Below, piece by piece: positions 1 to 12,326 of a stretch of 64,000 nt of DNA (its first letter is position 1; each line of letters opens with the position of its first letter). The stretch spans positions 186,001-250,000 of the forward strand of contig JAJAGP010000092.1 in assembly GCA_025084515.1 (NCBI GenBank). Direction: 5' to 3'. The translations under genes and the position numbers were made by a program. Origin of the DNA: Ancistrus triradiatus (Eukaryota > Chordata > Actinopteri > Siluriformes > Loricariidae). The notes beneath the pieces are model-generated. The model made no database searches and had not been told where the DNA came from. It worked only from the letters and a program-made list of their open reading frames with translations.

Positions 1-1470
1 CACACTGTCAGTTTTCTAAACTTTTTCAGTTTCCACTGCATTATGAATGTGCATAAGGGCCGATTTTTCTATGGTACAATTTCCACAGACAGGAGAATTT
101 CAAAGCAGAAAGTAAAGTGTGTAGTAAGCTTTGGTGTTCACCATGTTAACCCTTTCACCCCTGTTGACGCCAAATGGACGCAGGCGACAAAATTAGTTGC
201 AGCAAAAATCTGTTTATGTCAGTATGTTCTAATTGTCTGAAATAATTGAAAATTGCACTTGAAAATTAAGTACTGAAACATGTGGCCCCTCTAAGCAAAC
301 GTACTGCACACAAATCATTTGTGCTTCATTAAAATAAATGCAGGACTGAAAGGGTTCAAGTGGTGTGGATTGCTTTAAAGGTGATTAACATTCAGTTCTA
401 ACAAATTCAGCATTAAGAACCATGCAGTTTTGGTTTTGCTTTTCAAAGTGTCACATTTTCTCTCTAATCAAAACTATTTCTTTAAACTTACTTGGCCAAA
501 GTATTGCACAAGATCTCAACAGAACATATCTCTGAACAATGAGTTCTCAGTTACATGAGACTTCTCACCTTACATTATCAAATATGTTGGCTAGTGAACA
601 TCCAGTGGCCTACATTCATGGTTCCCAACATAGAAGATGTTCGAGGCTTTGTCTGCTCTGAGGTGCACTGAGTTTGTCAAAATACAATTTGAACATGTTA
701 AATAAAATTCAAGTAAGACACTCACTGGAAAAAACTGTATATAACATTGCTTAAAAGATACTTTCATTCAAAAAGAGTAGACACATTGCACATAATGAAT
801 AATTATTATTTTTTGTAATGATGCGTGTACAGCTCTACTCTGTTGGCATGTTATAGATGTTGGCATGTTATAGCAGCCTAGGGTAAACCATTGCGCATTC
901 ACACTAAATGCATTCAGCCTGCTCACACTAATCTAGCATTAGACCTAAAAACACAGGCCTGAAGTTAAAAATGAGTTAACAAACTGTGCCAAGAGACAAA
1001 ATGCAAACACCACAAGCCTCACAGTCCACGTTGTTAGATTTAATTGCTACATCAACAATTGATCATTGACTTGTTTCTAGATTTAATTGGCTCATTCTCA
1101 CGTGCATGGAGCTTTGACTTTGAAAAGATGGATGTTGCTCAAAAGACAACAGTATGCAAACTTTGTCAGAAATGACAATTACCTTATTAACTAAACACCA
1201 TGCAGAATATGAAGATTATAACAAACGTTATCAATCAAATTTGCTGTCAAGGACAGGTGTGGCTCAGATGTTCTGCTTGAACATAAAGCTATTGATGTGG
1301 TTAAAAAAAAATCGACATTAAATAAACTAAATAAACAAAATTTGCCTAATCTGTAAGTTTTCACAATGGAGAAATTTAATCACATGGAGAAAGTCTGTCC
1401 TAGTTGTCTGTAATTAGATAAACACGAGATTCTTTTTTAAATAATTGTTTCCTTATGGCTTTTTTAAAGC

Positions 1471-1474
<4 letters not shown>
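1..1474. other. non-coding DNA, nothing recognised
   Basis: AT-rich sequence with only short chance ORFs on either strand. I see no splice-bounded exon, RNA gene or transposon terminus here. Confidence 0.6.

Positions 1475-1517
<43 letters not shown>
1475..1517. repeat. (TA)n microsatellite
   Basis: About 20 uninterrupted TA dinucleotides. Likely length-polymorphic. Confidence 0.95.
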
Positions 1518-1519
<2 letters not shown>

Positions 1520-1762
1520 AGATTTAATGTATATGGAAAACATTCACTCTTATGCTTGACCTGCTGTGGCAAGACGACTGTGGGCAGGCATTTAAGCTGC
1601 TGCAAATAAACCTTTGGAATTAATGGAGCTGGTGGCTTTTCACTCGCTTTATAATCAGTCTAAGATCAAAATACCTGATCCTTGACCAGGTTAATCATAC
1701 ACCATTTCTGCACAGTCACTGTGCAGAAAAGAGCCTGTCACTTCTTGTACGACTGATATATA

Positions 1763-2131
1763 CAGTACTGTGAAAAAGTCTTAGGCCACTATTAGATTAG
1801 ATATACCATTGCTTTAGAAATGCTATAATTACCATATATTATTATTCCTCAGTCTCTTTATTAGAACACAAACATAAAATATAGGAAATATGTATGCCAT
1901 GTTAAAAAAGGGCTACAGCGGTAGCATTATAAAGTATTTAGTGTGACCTCCCCTTAACACTTGAGCATAGCAGAATCTGGTAGCAGAATTCATCGAAATG
2001 CCAAGTTGCCCTTCTACAGGATGAAGAAGCTTAATCAGGAATGGTCTTTTTGGAAGGGTGGCAACCATGAAACCACTTTCTTGGAAGTGCTAAAACAACA
2101 AATCTAATCTAAAGACTTTTGCACATTAATG
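1763..2131. mobile_element. Tc1-like deletion derivative (acagtactgtg terminus)
   Basis: It starts with acagtactgtgaaaaagtc followed by ttaggcc and ends near aagacttttgcac, a terminal pattern typical of one fish Tc1 family (tacagtactgtgcaaaagtc). The interior shares phrases such as 'gtgtgacctccc' and 'ggaatggtctttt' with a related relic at 49.9-50.4 kb. No transposase frame survives, so it is either a non-autonomous copy or an old remnant. Confidence 0.55.
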
Positions 2132-3042
2132 TACACCTGCTTTTACATTGTGTGACTGAATGCAGTGCAAGTTAAAAAAAAGAATAAAAAATCTCCATTA
2201 ATTTGCATTCTGCTTCTCTGGTTTTCCCAGGGTTCTTTGACAAAATGATTTTCTACCCTTCTCACTCATACACAAAATCCAGCTCAAACCTTGTTTTCTT
2301 TTCTCAGTTCTGGCATTTTATACACAGTGGTGTATATTTCTGAATAAATATGTCTTAAATCATCAGATTTTCCCGCAAGTCCTAAGAGTAGACAAAGAGA
2401 ACCCATTAAACAAATGAGGAAAAAATATAATACTTGGCCATCTATTTCTTGAGGAAAATGATTCAATATTACATATCTGTGAGTGTCAAAAATGTGTGTG
2501 AACATTTGATTTCAGTATTTTGGCTTAAACTCCTATTGATGAACAAAATCTCCTTTGAAGCCCCCAACAGAGCTAACAGACACACATTGAAGACCATGTG
2601 ACTGTCTACTGCGCAATCGTGTACTCGCTGATTAGACAGGACTACTAATTAAACACTCACTGGACAAAAAGCTTTTAGCGCATCAGTCTGAGCCGCACCT
2701 GGAAACACGTGCTTCACTGGCAGTGAATGTAGTGTGGACAAGTGTGTTTAGCACAGGAGAAAACGTCTCAGTAGTTATTGGACTCTTATAATGATTGGTT
2801 GAACTTTTAAAGGGGACGAAACCTCATAAGCTGTCAATCAGTAACAAGGAACAAGGCCAACGTCTCAAACTTCAATAAGCATGAGAAATTATTTAACAAA
2901 AACGAGTCTTTTTATATAAAACAGCTATGCATTAGACAGCTCCACTGGAGAGATGCTGTAAGAATACTCTCACTGCTGACTTGAAGACATTTTGTATTAA
3001 GTGCTGTCAGATTCCTTGCTCTGTATTTCATCAAGCATTATA
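2132..3042. other. non-coding DNA, nothing recognised
   Basis: The ORFs here are short and lack codon structure or splice sites. The stretch ends where a sequence rich in 'agtatgc' motifs begins. Confidence 0.5.
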
Positions 3043-3497
3043 GGTGACGTCCGAAATCATGTACTTCCAAGCTAAACAGTATGCGAAAGCAGTATGCTAG
3101 TCTGAATACATAGTATGCATGATACAGTACGCGAATGACGTGCTCTTTCGTCAGCCATTTTTAAGAATGCAATCAATGCACAGTATCCTATCCCACGATT
3201 TAACTGCAGCAGCAGAGATGTTCGGAGCTGATTAAGAAAAAATGGCGGACAGCAAGGAGGTGGCTGTTTGTAAATAACATATAAGCAGCAAAATAGAAAT
3301 GTGAAATATAATGGTTATGTACAACTACTGTTTTAATGGTGGTGGTGTGACGTCATGCATCACATGACATCGGAAACATGGCGGGTGTAGTGTGTCCAAA
3401 GTTCTATGCATACTGCACACTCGCATACAGAAAGAGCATACTGCTTTAACAGTCAAGCAGTGTGTACTCGTTCTAATCCAGTATGTACTGTTTAAGT
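3043..3497. mobile_element. probable MITE rich in cagtatgc/tactg motifs
   Basis: The left part (gtgacgtccgaaatcatgta, then repeated cagtatgc and gtatgcatgata) and the right part (tctatgcatactgcacactc, agtatgtactg) are roughly inverted versions of each other. This resembles a common fish non-autonomous DNA transposon. The same motifs recur at 9.15-9.33 kb. A Tc1 element begins directly at its right end. Class unassigned. Confidence 0.35.
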
Positions 3498-3498
3498 A

Positions 3499-4674
3499 CA
3501 GTGAGGCAAAAAAGTATTTAATCAGCCACTGATTGTGCAAGTTCTCCTACTTAGAAAGATGAAAGGGTTCTGTAATTTTCATCATAGGTACACTTCAACT
3601 ATGAAATACAAATTCAGAAGAAAAAAAACAATTCAGGAAATCACATTGTAGGATTTTAAAAGAATTTAATTGTAAATTATGGTGGAAAATAAGTATTTGG
3701 TCAATAACTAAAGTTCAACTCAGTACTTTGTAACATAACCTTTGTTGGAAATGACAGAGGTCAAACGTTTCCTGTAAGTCTTCACCAGGTTTGCACACAC
3801 TGTAGCTGGTATTTTGGCCCATTCCTCCATGCAGATCTCCTCTAGAGCAGTGATGTTTTGGGGCTGTCGCTGGGCAACATGGACTTTCAACTCCCTCCAC
3901 AATTTTCTATGGGGCTGCATTCTGGAGACTGGCTAGGCCACTCCAGGACCTTGAAATGCTTTTTACGGAGCCACTCCTCCGTTGCCCGAGCGGTGTGTTT
4001 GGGATCAATGTCATGCTGGTAGCCTTTGATACTTTGGTCCCAGCTCTCTGCAGGTCATTCATCAGGTCCCTCTGTGTAGTTCTGGGATTTTTGCTCACCG
4101 TTCTCATGATCATTTTGACCCCATGGGATGAGATCTTGTGTGGGGCTCCAGATTGAGGGAGATTATCAATGGTCTTGTATGTCTTCCATTTTCTTACAAT
4201 TGCTCCCACAGTTGATTTATTCACACCAAACCTGTCTTGCCAATTGTAGATTCACTCTTCCCAGCCTGGTGCAGGTCTACAATTTTTGTCATGGTGTCCT
4301 TCGACAGCTCTTTGGTCTTGGCCATGATTGAGTTTGGAGTCTGACTGTTTGAGGCTGTGGACAGGTGTCTGTTATACAGATAACGATGTCAAACAGGTGC
4401 CATTAATACAGGTAACGAGTGGAGGACAGAAGTTGTTACAGGTCTGTGAGAGCCAGAAATCTTGCTTGTTTGTGGGTGACCAAATACTTATTTTCCACCA
4501 TGATTTACAATTCAATTCTTTAAAAATCCTACAATGTGATTTCCTGGATTTTTTTGTCATTTTGTCTCTCATAGTTGAAGTGTACCTATGATGAAACTTA
4601 CAGACCTCTCTCATCTTTCTAAGTAGGAGAATTTGCACAATCAGTGGCTGACTAAATCCTTTTTTGCCCCACTT
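3499..4674 (-). pseudogene. Tc1/mariner element, family A, broken transposase
   Basis: A full-length Tc1-like element of about 1.18 kb. Terminal repeats (cagtgaggcaaaaaagtatt at the left; the inverse, decayed to gccccactt, at the right) lie next to TA. Read on the minus strand it contains the N-terminal helix-turn-helix part of a transposase (residues MNKSTVGAIVRKWK, 3907-4224) and, further on, the conserved end encoding 'KVHVAQRQPQNITALEE'. The catalytic middle is missing or shifted between frames, so it cannot make an active enzyme. Other copies lie at 21.97, 43.74 and 63.70 kb. Confidence 0.85.
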
Positions 4675-4759
4675 TATGTCACCACTTTGGACGCAACCTG
4701 AGTGTTTGTTGTTTTATGTTATATAATTGTGGTTGTGTTTTATAAATTTGGTTTTGTTT

Positions 4760-4965
4760 AGAAATAAAGTGGAAGCCAAAAGTCTGAGGCCACTGTTAAG
4801 AAATGCTCGTTTGGATCTTTGTGACAAAGAATTGATACAGCAACATGATAATAACCCAAAAGATACCACAATGCCTTACAGCAATTACTTGTAGACCAAA
4901 GAAGATCGAAGAGTTCGCACAAACTTGTGGAGTTCAAATAACTTCTAAAATCCATGCATTTTTTC
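4760..4965 (-). mobile_element. Tc1 relic
   Basis: Contains 'ccaaaagtctgaggccactg' and, further in, 'cagcaacatgataataaccc'. The second matches the coding sense of the Tc1 signature QHDN(D/N)PK, here on the plus strand. Too decayed to set ends. Confidence 0.35.
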
Positions 4966-5053
4966 AGAGATTCATCTTTTCACTCAATTAGTTAAGCTGA
5001 TTATATGATTGGTAATGGAAAAATATTGTATTAAACAAGGGAAAAATGCAAAA

Positions 5054-5270
5054 TACACAGATCAGCCATAAGATTAAACCCACTGACAGCATAAAGCTCT
5101 GGCAATGTTTGCAGTGGATGTTACTTTGACACATATTATCTACCTAAATATTGTTGCAGACCAAGTACACCCCATCATGGCAATGGTATTCCTGAATGAC
5201 AGTGAACATCAACAGGATAATCTGCCCTGAATGGCTCAACAGAACAGGGGAACCTGTACAATATTATATC
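5054..5270 (+). mobile_element. short internally deleted Tc1 relic (acacagatcagccataa terminus)
   Basis: It starts at a TA with acacagatcagccataagat. It then jumps to a segment (gtggatgttactttgacaca through cagcaggataatctgccc-like text) that I recognise as the C-terminal third of a fish Tc1 transposase gene, the 'QDNxPCH' region. The N-terminal two thirds are deleted and no frame is open. Its terminus is a variant of the end of the foldback elements at 28.4 and 53.0 kb, so it may be their autonomous relative. Confidence 0.55.
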
Positions 5271-5506
5271 GGCACTGCATATTTTTGATTTTGTTCATTT
5301 ACATCTCTTTTTATGTTAACATTAATTAACTTCAAAGGTTGCATGCTATAATTAGTAGTGCCAATAAAAGCCTGTATGGTTTCTGCATCTATGAATCAGG
5401 TGTCACTTTTTAGATAATATACAAACCATAAAAGCTGTGCTGTACCACATCATTAGACAGTAGGTTAGTATGTGATTCGTCCGAATTGCTGGATTTCTTT
5501 CCTCAC

Positions 5507-5670
5507 CCTTCATTACGCAGCAGTCTTTAAAGCGTTGGCCATCCTTGACCGAGATCTGTGCTGGAGATTTGAGGGTCGGGTCCGGTATTGATTTGTTCAA
5601 AGTCTCAGTCTCCTCCTGCGTGGTCCGAGTTCCTGAAGTGTGTTTTGGGTCCAGCAGGAGGCAGCATGTG
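5507..5670 (-). CDS. possible orphan internal exon, unknown gene
   Basis: On the minus strand a good acceptor (ggtgcctctctcccag) at 5671 is followed by 164 nt open in one frame, ending at a donor (aagg|gtgagg) at 5506. The frame encodes a hydrophilic peptide containing QEETETLNKSIPDPTLKSPA then QISVKDGQRFKDCCVMK. I recognise no family. The antisense strand is also open over part of this (EFLKCVLGPAGGSMCWERGT), so the strand is not certain. If real, it could belong to a gene transcribed leftwards from the GC-rich block at 6.3-6.4 kb. Codon-like composition and two splice sites are the only support. Confidence 0.25.
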
Positions 5671-6284
5671 CTGGGAGAGAGGCACCGCCATCATCCAGCT
5701 CTCTATGGAGAGCAAGACTACTTCCCTGTGCAACTCTACCCACACACAAACAAATCACAGAGCGCTTTAGTGTGGAAACGGAATCTACAGATGCAACATG
5801 ACCGCGGATTAGAGACAGCATACTTAATACAGTATTTGTATTCATCTCTACATGAATACATTTACCTGTTTAACTAGCAGTACTTAAGCACAAGCCTTAA
5901 ACAATTATTTAAATAGCCATTAGTTGAGTGCATATTCACCTTTGAGCTTCTGAGCCAAACGTAGAGTGGTTTCATTTGCACTTATTTAGTCCACTGAGCA
6001 AAATATCTTCCACTGACTCCGAGGAGAAAGACACAGGTGCGTCCATATGGACCAAACAACCCTAACTGTGAGCAAAACAGGTCTTGTAAAAAAAAAAAAA
6101 AAAAAGTTGTTAATAGCAGCAAGAGGAGTGTAAACCCAAGAACAAAGATAAGTGGTTGAAATTACAAGCAAAGAAATGACAGCAATATAACGCAATCACG
6201 AAGCAAACAAAATAGAATCGCCCAAAGAACACAAGAATTGAAGCAAAACAGAAAAGAAAAGAAAAGCAACAACGCAAGACGCGC

Positions 6285-6415
6285 TTGCAGCTGTTCGCTG
6301 CCGGCTGCCTGGACGATATTGCCTGTTTTTTTTGTTTTTTTTTCCTCCAGTCGTTCTTCGCCTGTCTGAACGAGCACGTGAGCTCAGCCGGAGCCGGCGG
6401 AGTCACGTGACATCA
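6285..6415. promoter_or_regulatory. GC-rich promoter-like block with two CACGTG E-boxes
   Basis: A short CpG-containing, GC-rich island in AT-rich surroundings. Two CACGTG boxes lie 29 bp apart (6375-6380 and 6404-6409), the second as TCACGTGA, the palindrome bound by USF/MITF/TFE bHLH-ZIP factors. Such paired boxes are typical of vertebrate housekeeping promoters. No TATA box is evident. Direction is unknown; the possible exon at 5.5-5.7 kb would fit a minus-strand transcript. Confidence 0.4.
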
Positions 6416-6420
6416 CATGG

Positions 6421-6549
6421 CATATCTCTCTCTCACTCTCTCTCTCACTCTCACTCTCACTCACACACACACTCTTCAGTTCAGTTCAAAAGGACTTTAT
6501 TGGCATGAATGTTAAAGGTACATTATTGCCAAAGCATTTACACACAAAT

Positions 6550-6584
<35 letters not shown>
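6421..6584. repeat. (CT)n/(CA)n and (TG)n microsatellites around a common fish repeat tail
   Basis: CT/CA-rich tract at 6421-6475 and pure (TG)n at 6554-6584. Between them lies 'aaaaggactttattggcatg ... attattgccaaagca', a short sequence I know as widely dispersed in teleost genomes beside microsatellites. Confidence 0.7.
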
Positions 6585-6586
<2 letters not shown>

Positions 6587-7942
6587 ACTAAATACTAAGT
6601 CAGCTCTGTTTCCATAGTGTACAGCAGAGGCATCACCCAATTTAATGAGGCACTTGACCCAGTAAAATGCTGCTGTCAGGGGCATCACTAGAGATTTATG
6701 AATAGAGGGGCGAAGGTTTGACTAGGGGGGTCTAGATGTAGCCCCCTAGGACAATTAGGACAAAAGGCCCACATAATGAAACTAGCATAAAAATTTAAAA
6801 CAATTTGGTGAATTTGACTCATAGCAAATGTAATTCAAAGTTTGCATTAGGTACAGATCTTATACGACTTAACTACTAACCGTTCTGTAAGAGGTACAGA
6901 TTAAGCAAAGATACAAGCAACGTTACCTGCAGAACCAGGACCTAAATACGATACTCAAATACTGATAATATAGACAGTGTTCAGTGTATTTATTACATTT
7001 AATCAAGTATTTTTATCAAATAAATCAATTCAATGTATTAGAATGTTTTACTTAAACTGCAATAATCCTCTCACCTGATTGGCCTTTGTGAGAGGTGCTG
7101 CCTTTACAAAAAGGTTTGTATATCTTTCTACATGTAGAACTTTATTGATCAACTATAACTTATTATAATCAAGTACCTGTAAAATGTACATTCATAAAAT
7201 CAAGGGAATGACAGGGATAGCCCTATCACAGAACAAAACATTCAACATTCAGGTTTAAGGAACGTTATGAGGCAGAAGCGCCTCCCCAGGGTTCTAGTGC
7301 ATCCAATTTCATTACATGGTGAATATGTAGACAAAGCACAGTTGAATAAGAGATAATAAGTTAGAAAAAATATTATTTTATTATGTTTTAAACTAATAAT
7401 CCATGTTTACTGGAGGGGGGAGCTGGGGCTGGAGAACAGATCTAACAACATCTATGGTTGTTGTACCCCACTAAAATCATGGTGGTAAAAAGTCCATCTT
7501 ATCCTGGATTGCTGAGCAGAACTACAGGACCCACCAAGCAACTTCACTACAAGCCTACATTTCCCATTTTGCCCCAGCATCTTTCCAAAAGCTTAAACAG
7601 CTGACACTTTAAGTCAGTTGCCAAGTCCACTTATTATAAGTGACTTTGAGAGTATTTTTCTGTAAAGTCGCTTACAAATAATGGTAGTTGCAGGTTGTAG
7701 CTTTTTGCATTTATGTTTGAAGTGTAGTTGCTTATTTGGGCTTGCTCCCTGATCCTGGCTCTTGCCAGTATATCTGTCTAACAAATGGGTTGACCAGACG
7801 TCCCATTTTGGCCAGGAAAATCCCGTATTTCAGTCCCTGTCCCGGTGTCTCGACATATTTTTAAAATATGAACATTTGTGGAGTATGTCAAAGAAAATTA
7901 CAAATTTATACTGTAATGAACATTAACCGAGAATCATCACCC
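6585..7942. other. non-coding DNA; faint transposon-like sequence only
   Basis: No exon-like ORF. A motif 'caggggcatcactagagatt' at about 6676 resembles a DNA-transposon terminus, but no matching inverted end was found. Confidence 0.45.
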
Positions 7943-8872
7943 AAAATTCTTATGCTGGAATTCTGTGTCTTCCTTTCTCCAAGCATTTTTCTCCAAAAGC
8001 TTTTCTTTTAAACCAAAAAGTTCTATTTTGGTCTCATCCATCCACAAAACATTCTTCCAATAGTCTTCTGGCTTGTCCACGTGGTCTTTAGCAAACTGCA
8101 GACGAGCAGCAATGTTCTTTTTGGAGAGCAGTGGCTTTCTCCTTGCAACCCTGCCATGCACACCATTGTTGTTCAGTGTTCTTCTGATGGTGGACTCATG
8201 AATATTAACATTAGCCAATGTGAGAGAGGCCTTCGGCTACTTAGAAGTTACCCCGGGGTCGTTTGTGACCTCGCCAACTATTACACGCCTTGCTCTTGGA
8301 GTGATCTTTGTTGGTCGACCACTCCTGGGGAGGGTAACAATGGTCTTTGTGATCCTGGATTTATTACATTTTGAATTTCCTCCATTTGTACACAATCTGT
8401 CTGACTGTGGATTGGTGGAGTCCAAACTCTTTAGAGATGTTTTTGTAACCATTTCCAGTTTGTTGAGCATCAACAACTCTCAGAAATCTCCTTTGTTTGT
8501 GCCATGATACACTTCCACAAACATGTGTTGTGAAGAGCAGACTTTGATAGATCCCTGTTCTTTAAATAAAACAGGGTGCTCAGTCACACCTGCTTGTCAT
8601 CCCATTGATTGAAAACACCTGACTCTAATTTCACCTTCAAATTAACTGCTAAACCTAGAGGTTCACATACTTTTGCCACTCACTGATATGTAATATTGGA
8701 TCGATGTCCTCAATAAATACATGACCAAGTATAATATATTTGTCTCATTTGTTTAACTGGGTTCTCTTTATCTACTTTTAGGACTTGTGTGAAAGTCTAA
8801 TAATATTTTAGGTCATATTTAAGCAGAAATATAGAAAATTCTAAAGGGTTCACAAACTGTCAAGCACCACTG
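7943..8872 (-). pseudogene. Tc1/mariner element, family B, truncated and frameshifted
   Basis: The right end carries the family-B terminus (inverse of cagtggtgcttgacagtttg) next to TA; the left end, with the last part of the gene, is missing. On the minus strand the paired-like DNA-binding half (PRSGRPTKITPRARRVI, 8237-8476) and the start of the catalytic core (KNVLWMDETKIELFGLKEK, with the first catalytic Asp in DET, 7937-8218) lie in different frames. Inactive. Other family-B copies: 24.85, 35.1, 53.1, 56.3 and 57.1 kb. Confidence 0.85.
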
Positions 8873-10943
8873 TAGTCTCTTTTTGCTACTTTAACATATA
8901 AAGGGTATTTTCACAAGAATACTGCGTGCAAATGATACATAAACGCGTGAGAGATACTGCTCAACATAGGAGTGGAACCCTACCATCTACACAGCATCCA
9001 AAGCCTGAACATATCACTCCCTTCAGGAAATACACAACACCATGGTTCTTCAGTTACAAGTACACATTAACAATTGCACTGTAGAAAAGCGAATGGACGC
9101 TGATCGGATGGGGTTAAACATTGCTTGCTTGTGTATATTAAGGCTGAATGCAGTATGCAGAATGCGGCATAAACTTGGGTAGTATGCAGTAGGCTATATA
9201 TTAATGCAGTATACGGTATATACCATGGAAGTATGCACTATATATTAATAGTGAATGCAGTATGCGGTATATACTAGGGTTATGCAGTATACACTAGGGG
9301 AATATGACATATAGTACAGTACGCAGTATGCAGCTCGTAAGACGCGCTTTCTAATGCATGTGTCTGAAAGGTCGTCTTGAGCGAACCATCTCCACTCCTC
9401 GATCCTGCTCACTGGCTATCGTAATGCGTTTAGTCCGGCGCCTATTATTCCACCAGATACAGCCACACGAGTGTACTTATATACTGTACTTATAACTATA
9501 CTATCCGATCATTTTCTCATGTACCATACGCTGCATTTTGGGTGTACTATTTGTTTATCTATTCATCAGTGGATAGTGACCACCAGAGGATCTATGCTAA
9601 CAAAATACACCTCAGTAGGCCTATATTCAAGAAAGTAATGTGATAAGAGCGTATTGTGCTATACTTCAGTACATCAGTGTTGCTCTGGCTTTTAAACGAT
9701 GACTGTACTTACATAAACCAATTTACTAGACACGCCAGCCTGAATAAATGGCTTTTAAGTATATAGCTAGTTTACAAAGTCAATTTTCGGTTTTCCTTCA
9801 TCGGGATGCTGTTGGCTGGTGTTTGGTTACCAGACGGTTCTCTTCCCACCTGCTGCATCTGCTACATGTACACCACCACTGGAAAAAGTACGGAATTATA
9901 GGATGTTCACCCAGCTTTTTACGTCGGAGAAAATGAGCAAATCACTGATATGTTACCACACAATCTTTGATTAATAGATGGGTGTTCTGGATTCATGAAG
10001 CACGCCACAAAAAAAATTACAATATTGTAAATAATAGCATTTATCAAGAGTAAGTACAGGAAAATATGGAATCACTCAATGTTGAAGGAAGAACTACGTG
10101 ATCACCAACGAGAACAGTCACAAATAGTACTTTTTTGTTCCTTCTCAGGCTTATATGATGGCCTGAATTCTTTGAGCCATGGACTTTACTGATGCAAAAC
10201 AACATACTACATCAAGCTGGCTCCAACTTTCTAGCGATTGACAGATCAGCCTTGCAGGATGGAGCCTTGTTAGGTACTAATTTTTAAAACGGATTTATAT
10301 CAAGACTGTTTGCTGGACATGACAATGAATTGATATAAATTTCCTAAAGAAAAGCTTGATCACATCAGTGTACACCTGTGCATTGTGACTGTTGAGGTAA
10401 TGACTGCCAAACAATACATTTTATAAACAGGACACAGATCACTTATAGTGGAGCAAATTTGGACTTACATTTGGAATTTTTTTATTTTGGGAGATGAGAA
10501 CTGAAATGGAAAAAAATCACATGCTGCCTCAGTGTGGTGAAAATTGAGAAGTGCAGCAGCAACAAGCGCACTCTTTTGAACAAACATACAGCACTCTAAT
10601 CATGTGTTGCTTTCATGGCGGGTTTACTGCATGGTTTACTGTAGTCGATGCAGTCCATGTCTTGAAGCAGCTAGAGAAAACATTAACCATTGGGGTTCGT
10701 AGTGAAAAGTCAGATTCTCTCTGCTATTAATTTCTATTTTTTGTTCTTTTTCACATTGTATCCCTGATTTTCCTGGCCAGGGCACAGGGCTTCAGTGCCT
10801 ATCCCCACTAAACAATGTGCTCAAGTGTCCTGGACAGGATGGCAGTTTATCATACAGCTGGCAGAAGTCGCTGTTCCAGTGCCAGAGGATGATCCTGGGA
10901 TCTGCCTCCCCTGCCTAAAAGCTACTAATTATATAGCTATATA
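8873..10943. other. non-coding DNA with short degenerate repeats
   Basis: At 9150-9330 a cluster of imperfect 'gcagtatgc', 'gtatata' and 'actaggg' motifs repeats, resembling the probable MITE at 3.0-3.5 kb. At 10040-10450 the text (ggaatcactcaatgttgaag, tgtacacctgtgcattgtga) looks like a decayed DNA transposon. No gene is supported. Confidence 0.4.
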
Positions 10944-12326
10944 CAACCCCAAATCAGAAAAAGTTGTAACGGAGTAATAAATAAATAAATACAATTTTAT
11001 ATAACATTGACTTTTTTTGCTTTGCAGACAGTATGAAACCTAAATATTTAATGTTTTGTCAACTTCCTTTCATTTCTTAATAAACATCCATTCCTGAATT
11101 TCTTCCAGAAAAAAAGATGGAACGGTGAAATTTAGAGCTAGTAATGAGGTAAAAAAACTAATCAATGATGTGACTTCAAACAGGTAATGTCAACAGATGA
11201 TTGTAATCATGATTTAGTACAACAACAAAAAAGTATCCACGCAAGGCTGAGAGCTGGAGGATGAAAGATGTGCAGAGGATCTCCAGTTTGTCAATAAATG
11301 TGTGAGAATATTATTACATTTTTTAGAAACAATGTTCCTCAAAGAAAGATTGGAAGGCATTTTCAGATTTCTCATTATACAGTGCATAATATCATTAAAC
11401 GAATCAAAAAATCTGGAGGAATTTCAGTGTATTAAGGGCAAAGGTGCAAGCTTAAACTGAAGAGCCAGGATCTCTGATCCCTCAGATGGCACTACATCAA
11501 AAACAGTTATTCATCAATAGCTGATAGCAGCACATGGGCAATGGATTGAATTGCCAAACTTTTGTCAAGTACTACAATACAGAGTTACATTCACGAATGC
11601 CAATTAGAACTTTAATGTGCAAAAAAGGAGTCTTATGTTAACCATGTCCAGAAGCAACATCAACGTCTTTGGTCTCAGAGGCTGCTGGGATGGACCATCA
11701 CACAGTGGAAACGTGTACTGTTGTCAGATGAATCACTATTCCAGATCTTTTTTGGAAGAAATGGATGCCAAAAACGAAAAGGACCATCCAGACTGTTATC
11801 AGTGACAAGTCCATAAGCCAGATTCTGTCGTGGTTGTGTCAGTGCCCTTGGCAAAGGTCATTTACACTTCTGTGATGCGGAAAAGTACATTGAGATTTTA
11901 GCGCAACATATACTGCGTTCAAGACGACCCTGAAAGTATGAAAGAAGAAGTAAGAAGAAAGTATGGATACTGGACCGGTCTGCCTGCAGTCCTGACCTGT
12001 TTCCATTAGAGAAGTTTGAAATGGAAAACTGTTCCACACTATGAGATGTGTTGCAGGAAGAATGGAAGAAAACACTACATCGTTTGGCATCCATGGTGCC
12101 AAAACATCTTTTAAGTGTTTTGAGAAGGAATGGCAACATTACAAAGTAGTAAATGTTTTACCATCCCAACTTTGTTGAGAACGTGTTGCAGGCCTGAAAT
12201 GCAGGAATGGATGGTTATTTAGAAATGAAATGAAGTTGACCAAACAAAACATGAAATATCTATGGTTCATACTGTCTGTAGTGAAATAATTTTTTTTCTT
12301 TTCTTTTTTTCCATACTTTGGGGTTA
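10944..12326 (+). pseudogene. Tc1/mariner element, family C, broken transposase
   Basis: Bounded by inverted ends (caaccccaaatcagaaaaag and, at the right, tactttggggtta) with TA on each side, about 1.38 kb. The plus strand carries a decayed transposase. Around 11690-11760 it reads W..QWKRVLLSDESLFQ, which contains a catalytic Asp of the Tc1/IS630 DDE core. Stops and frame changes interrupt it. Both flanks carry SINE-like fragments, and the insertion lies in a small TATAGCTATA palindrome. A second copy, in reverse, lies at 45.96-47.39 kb. Confidence 0.8.
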
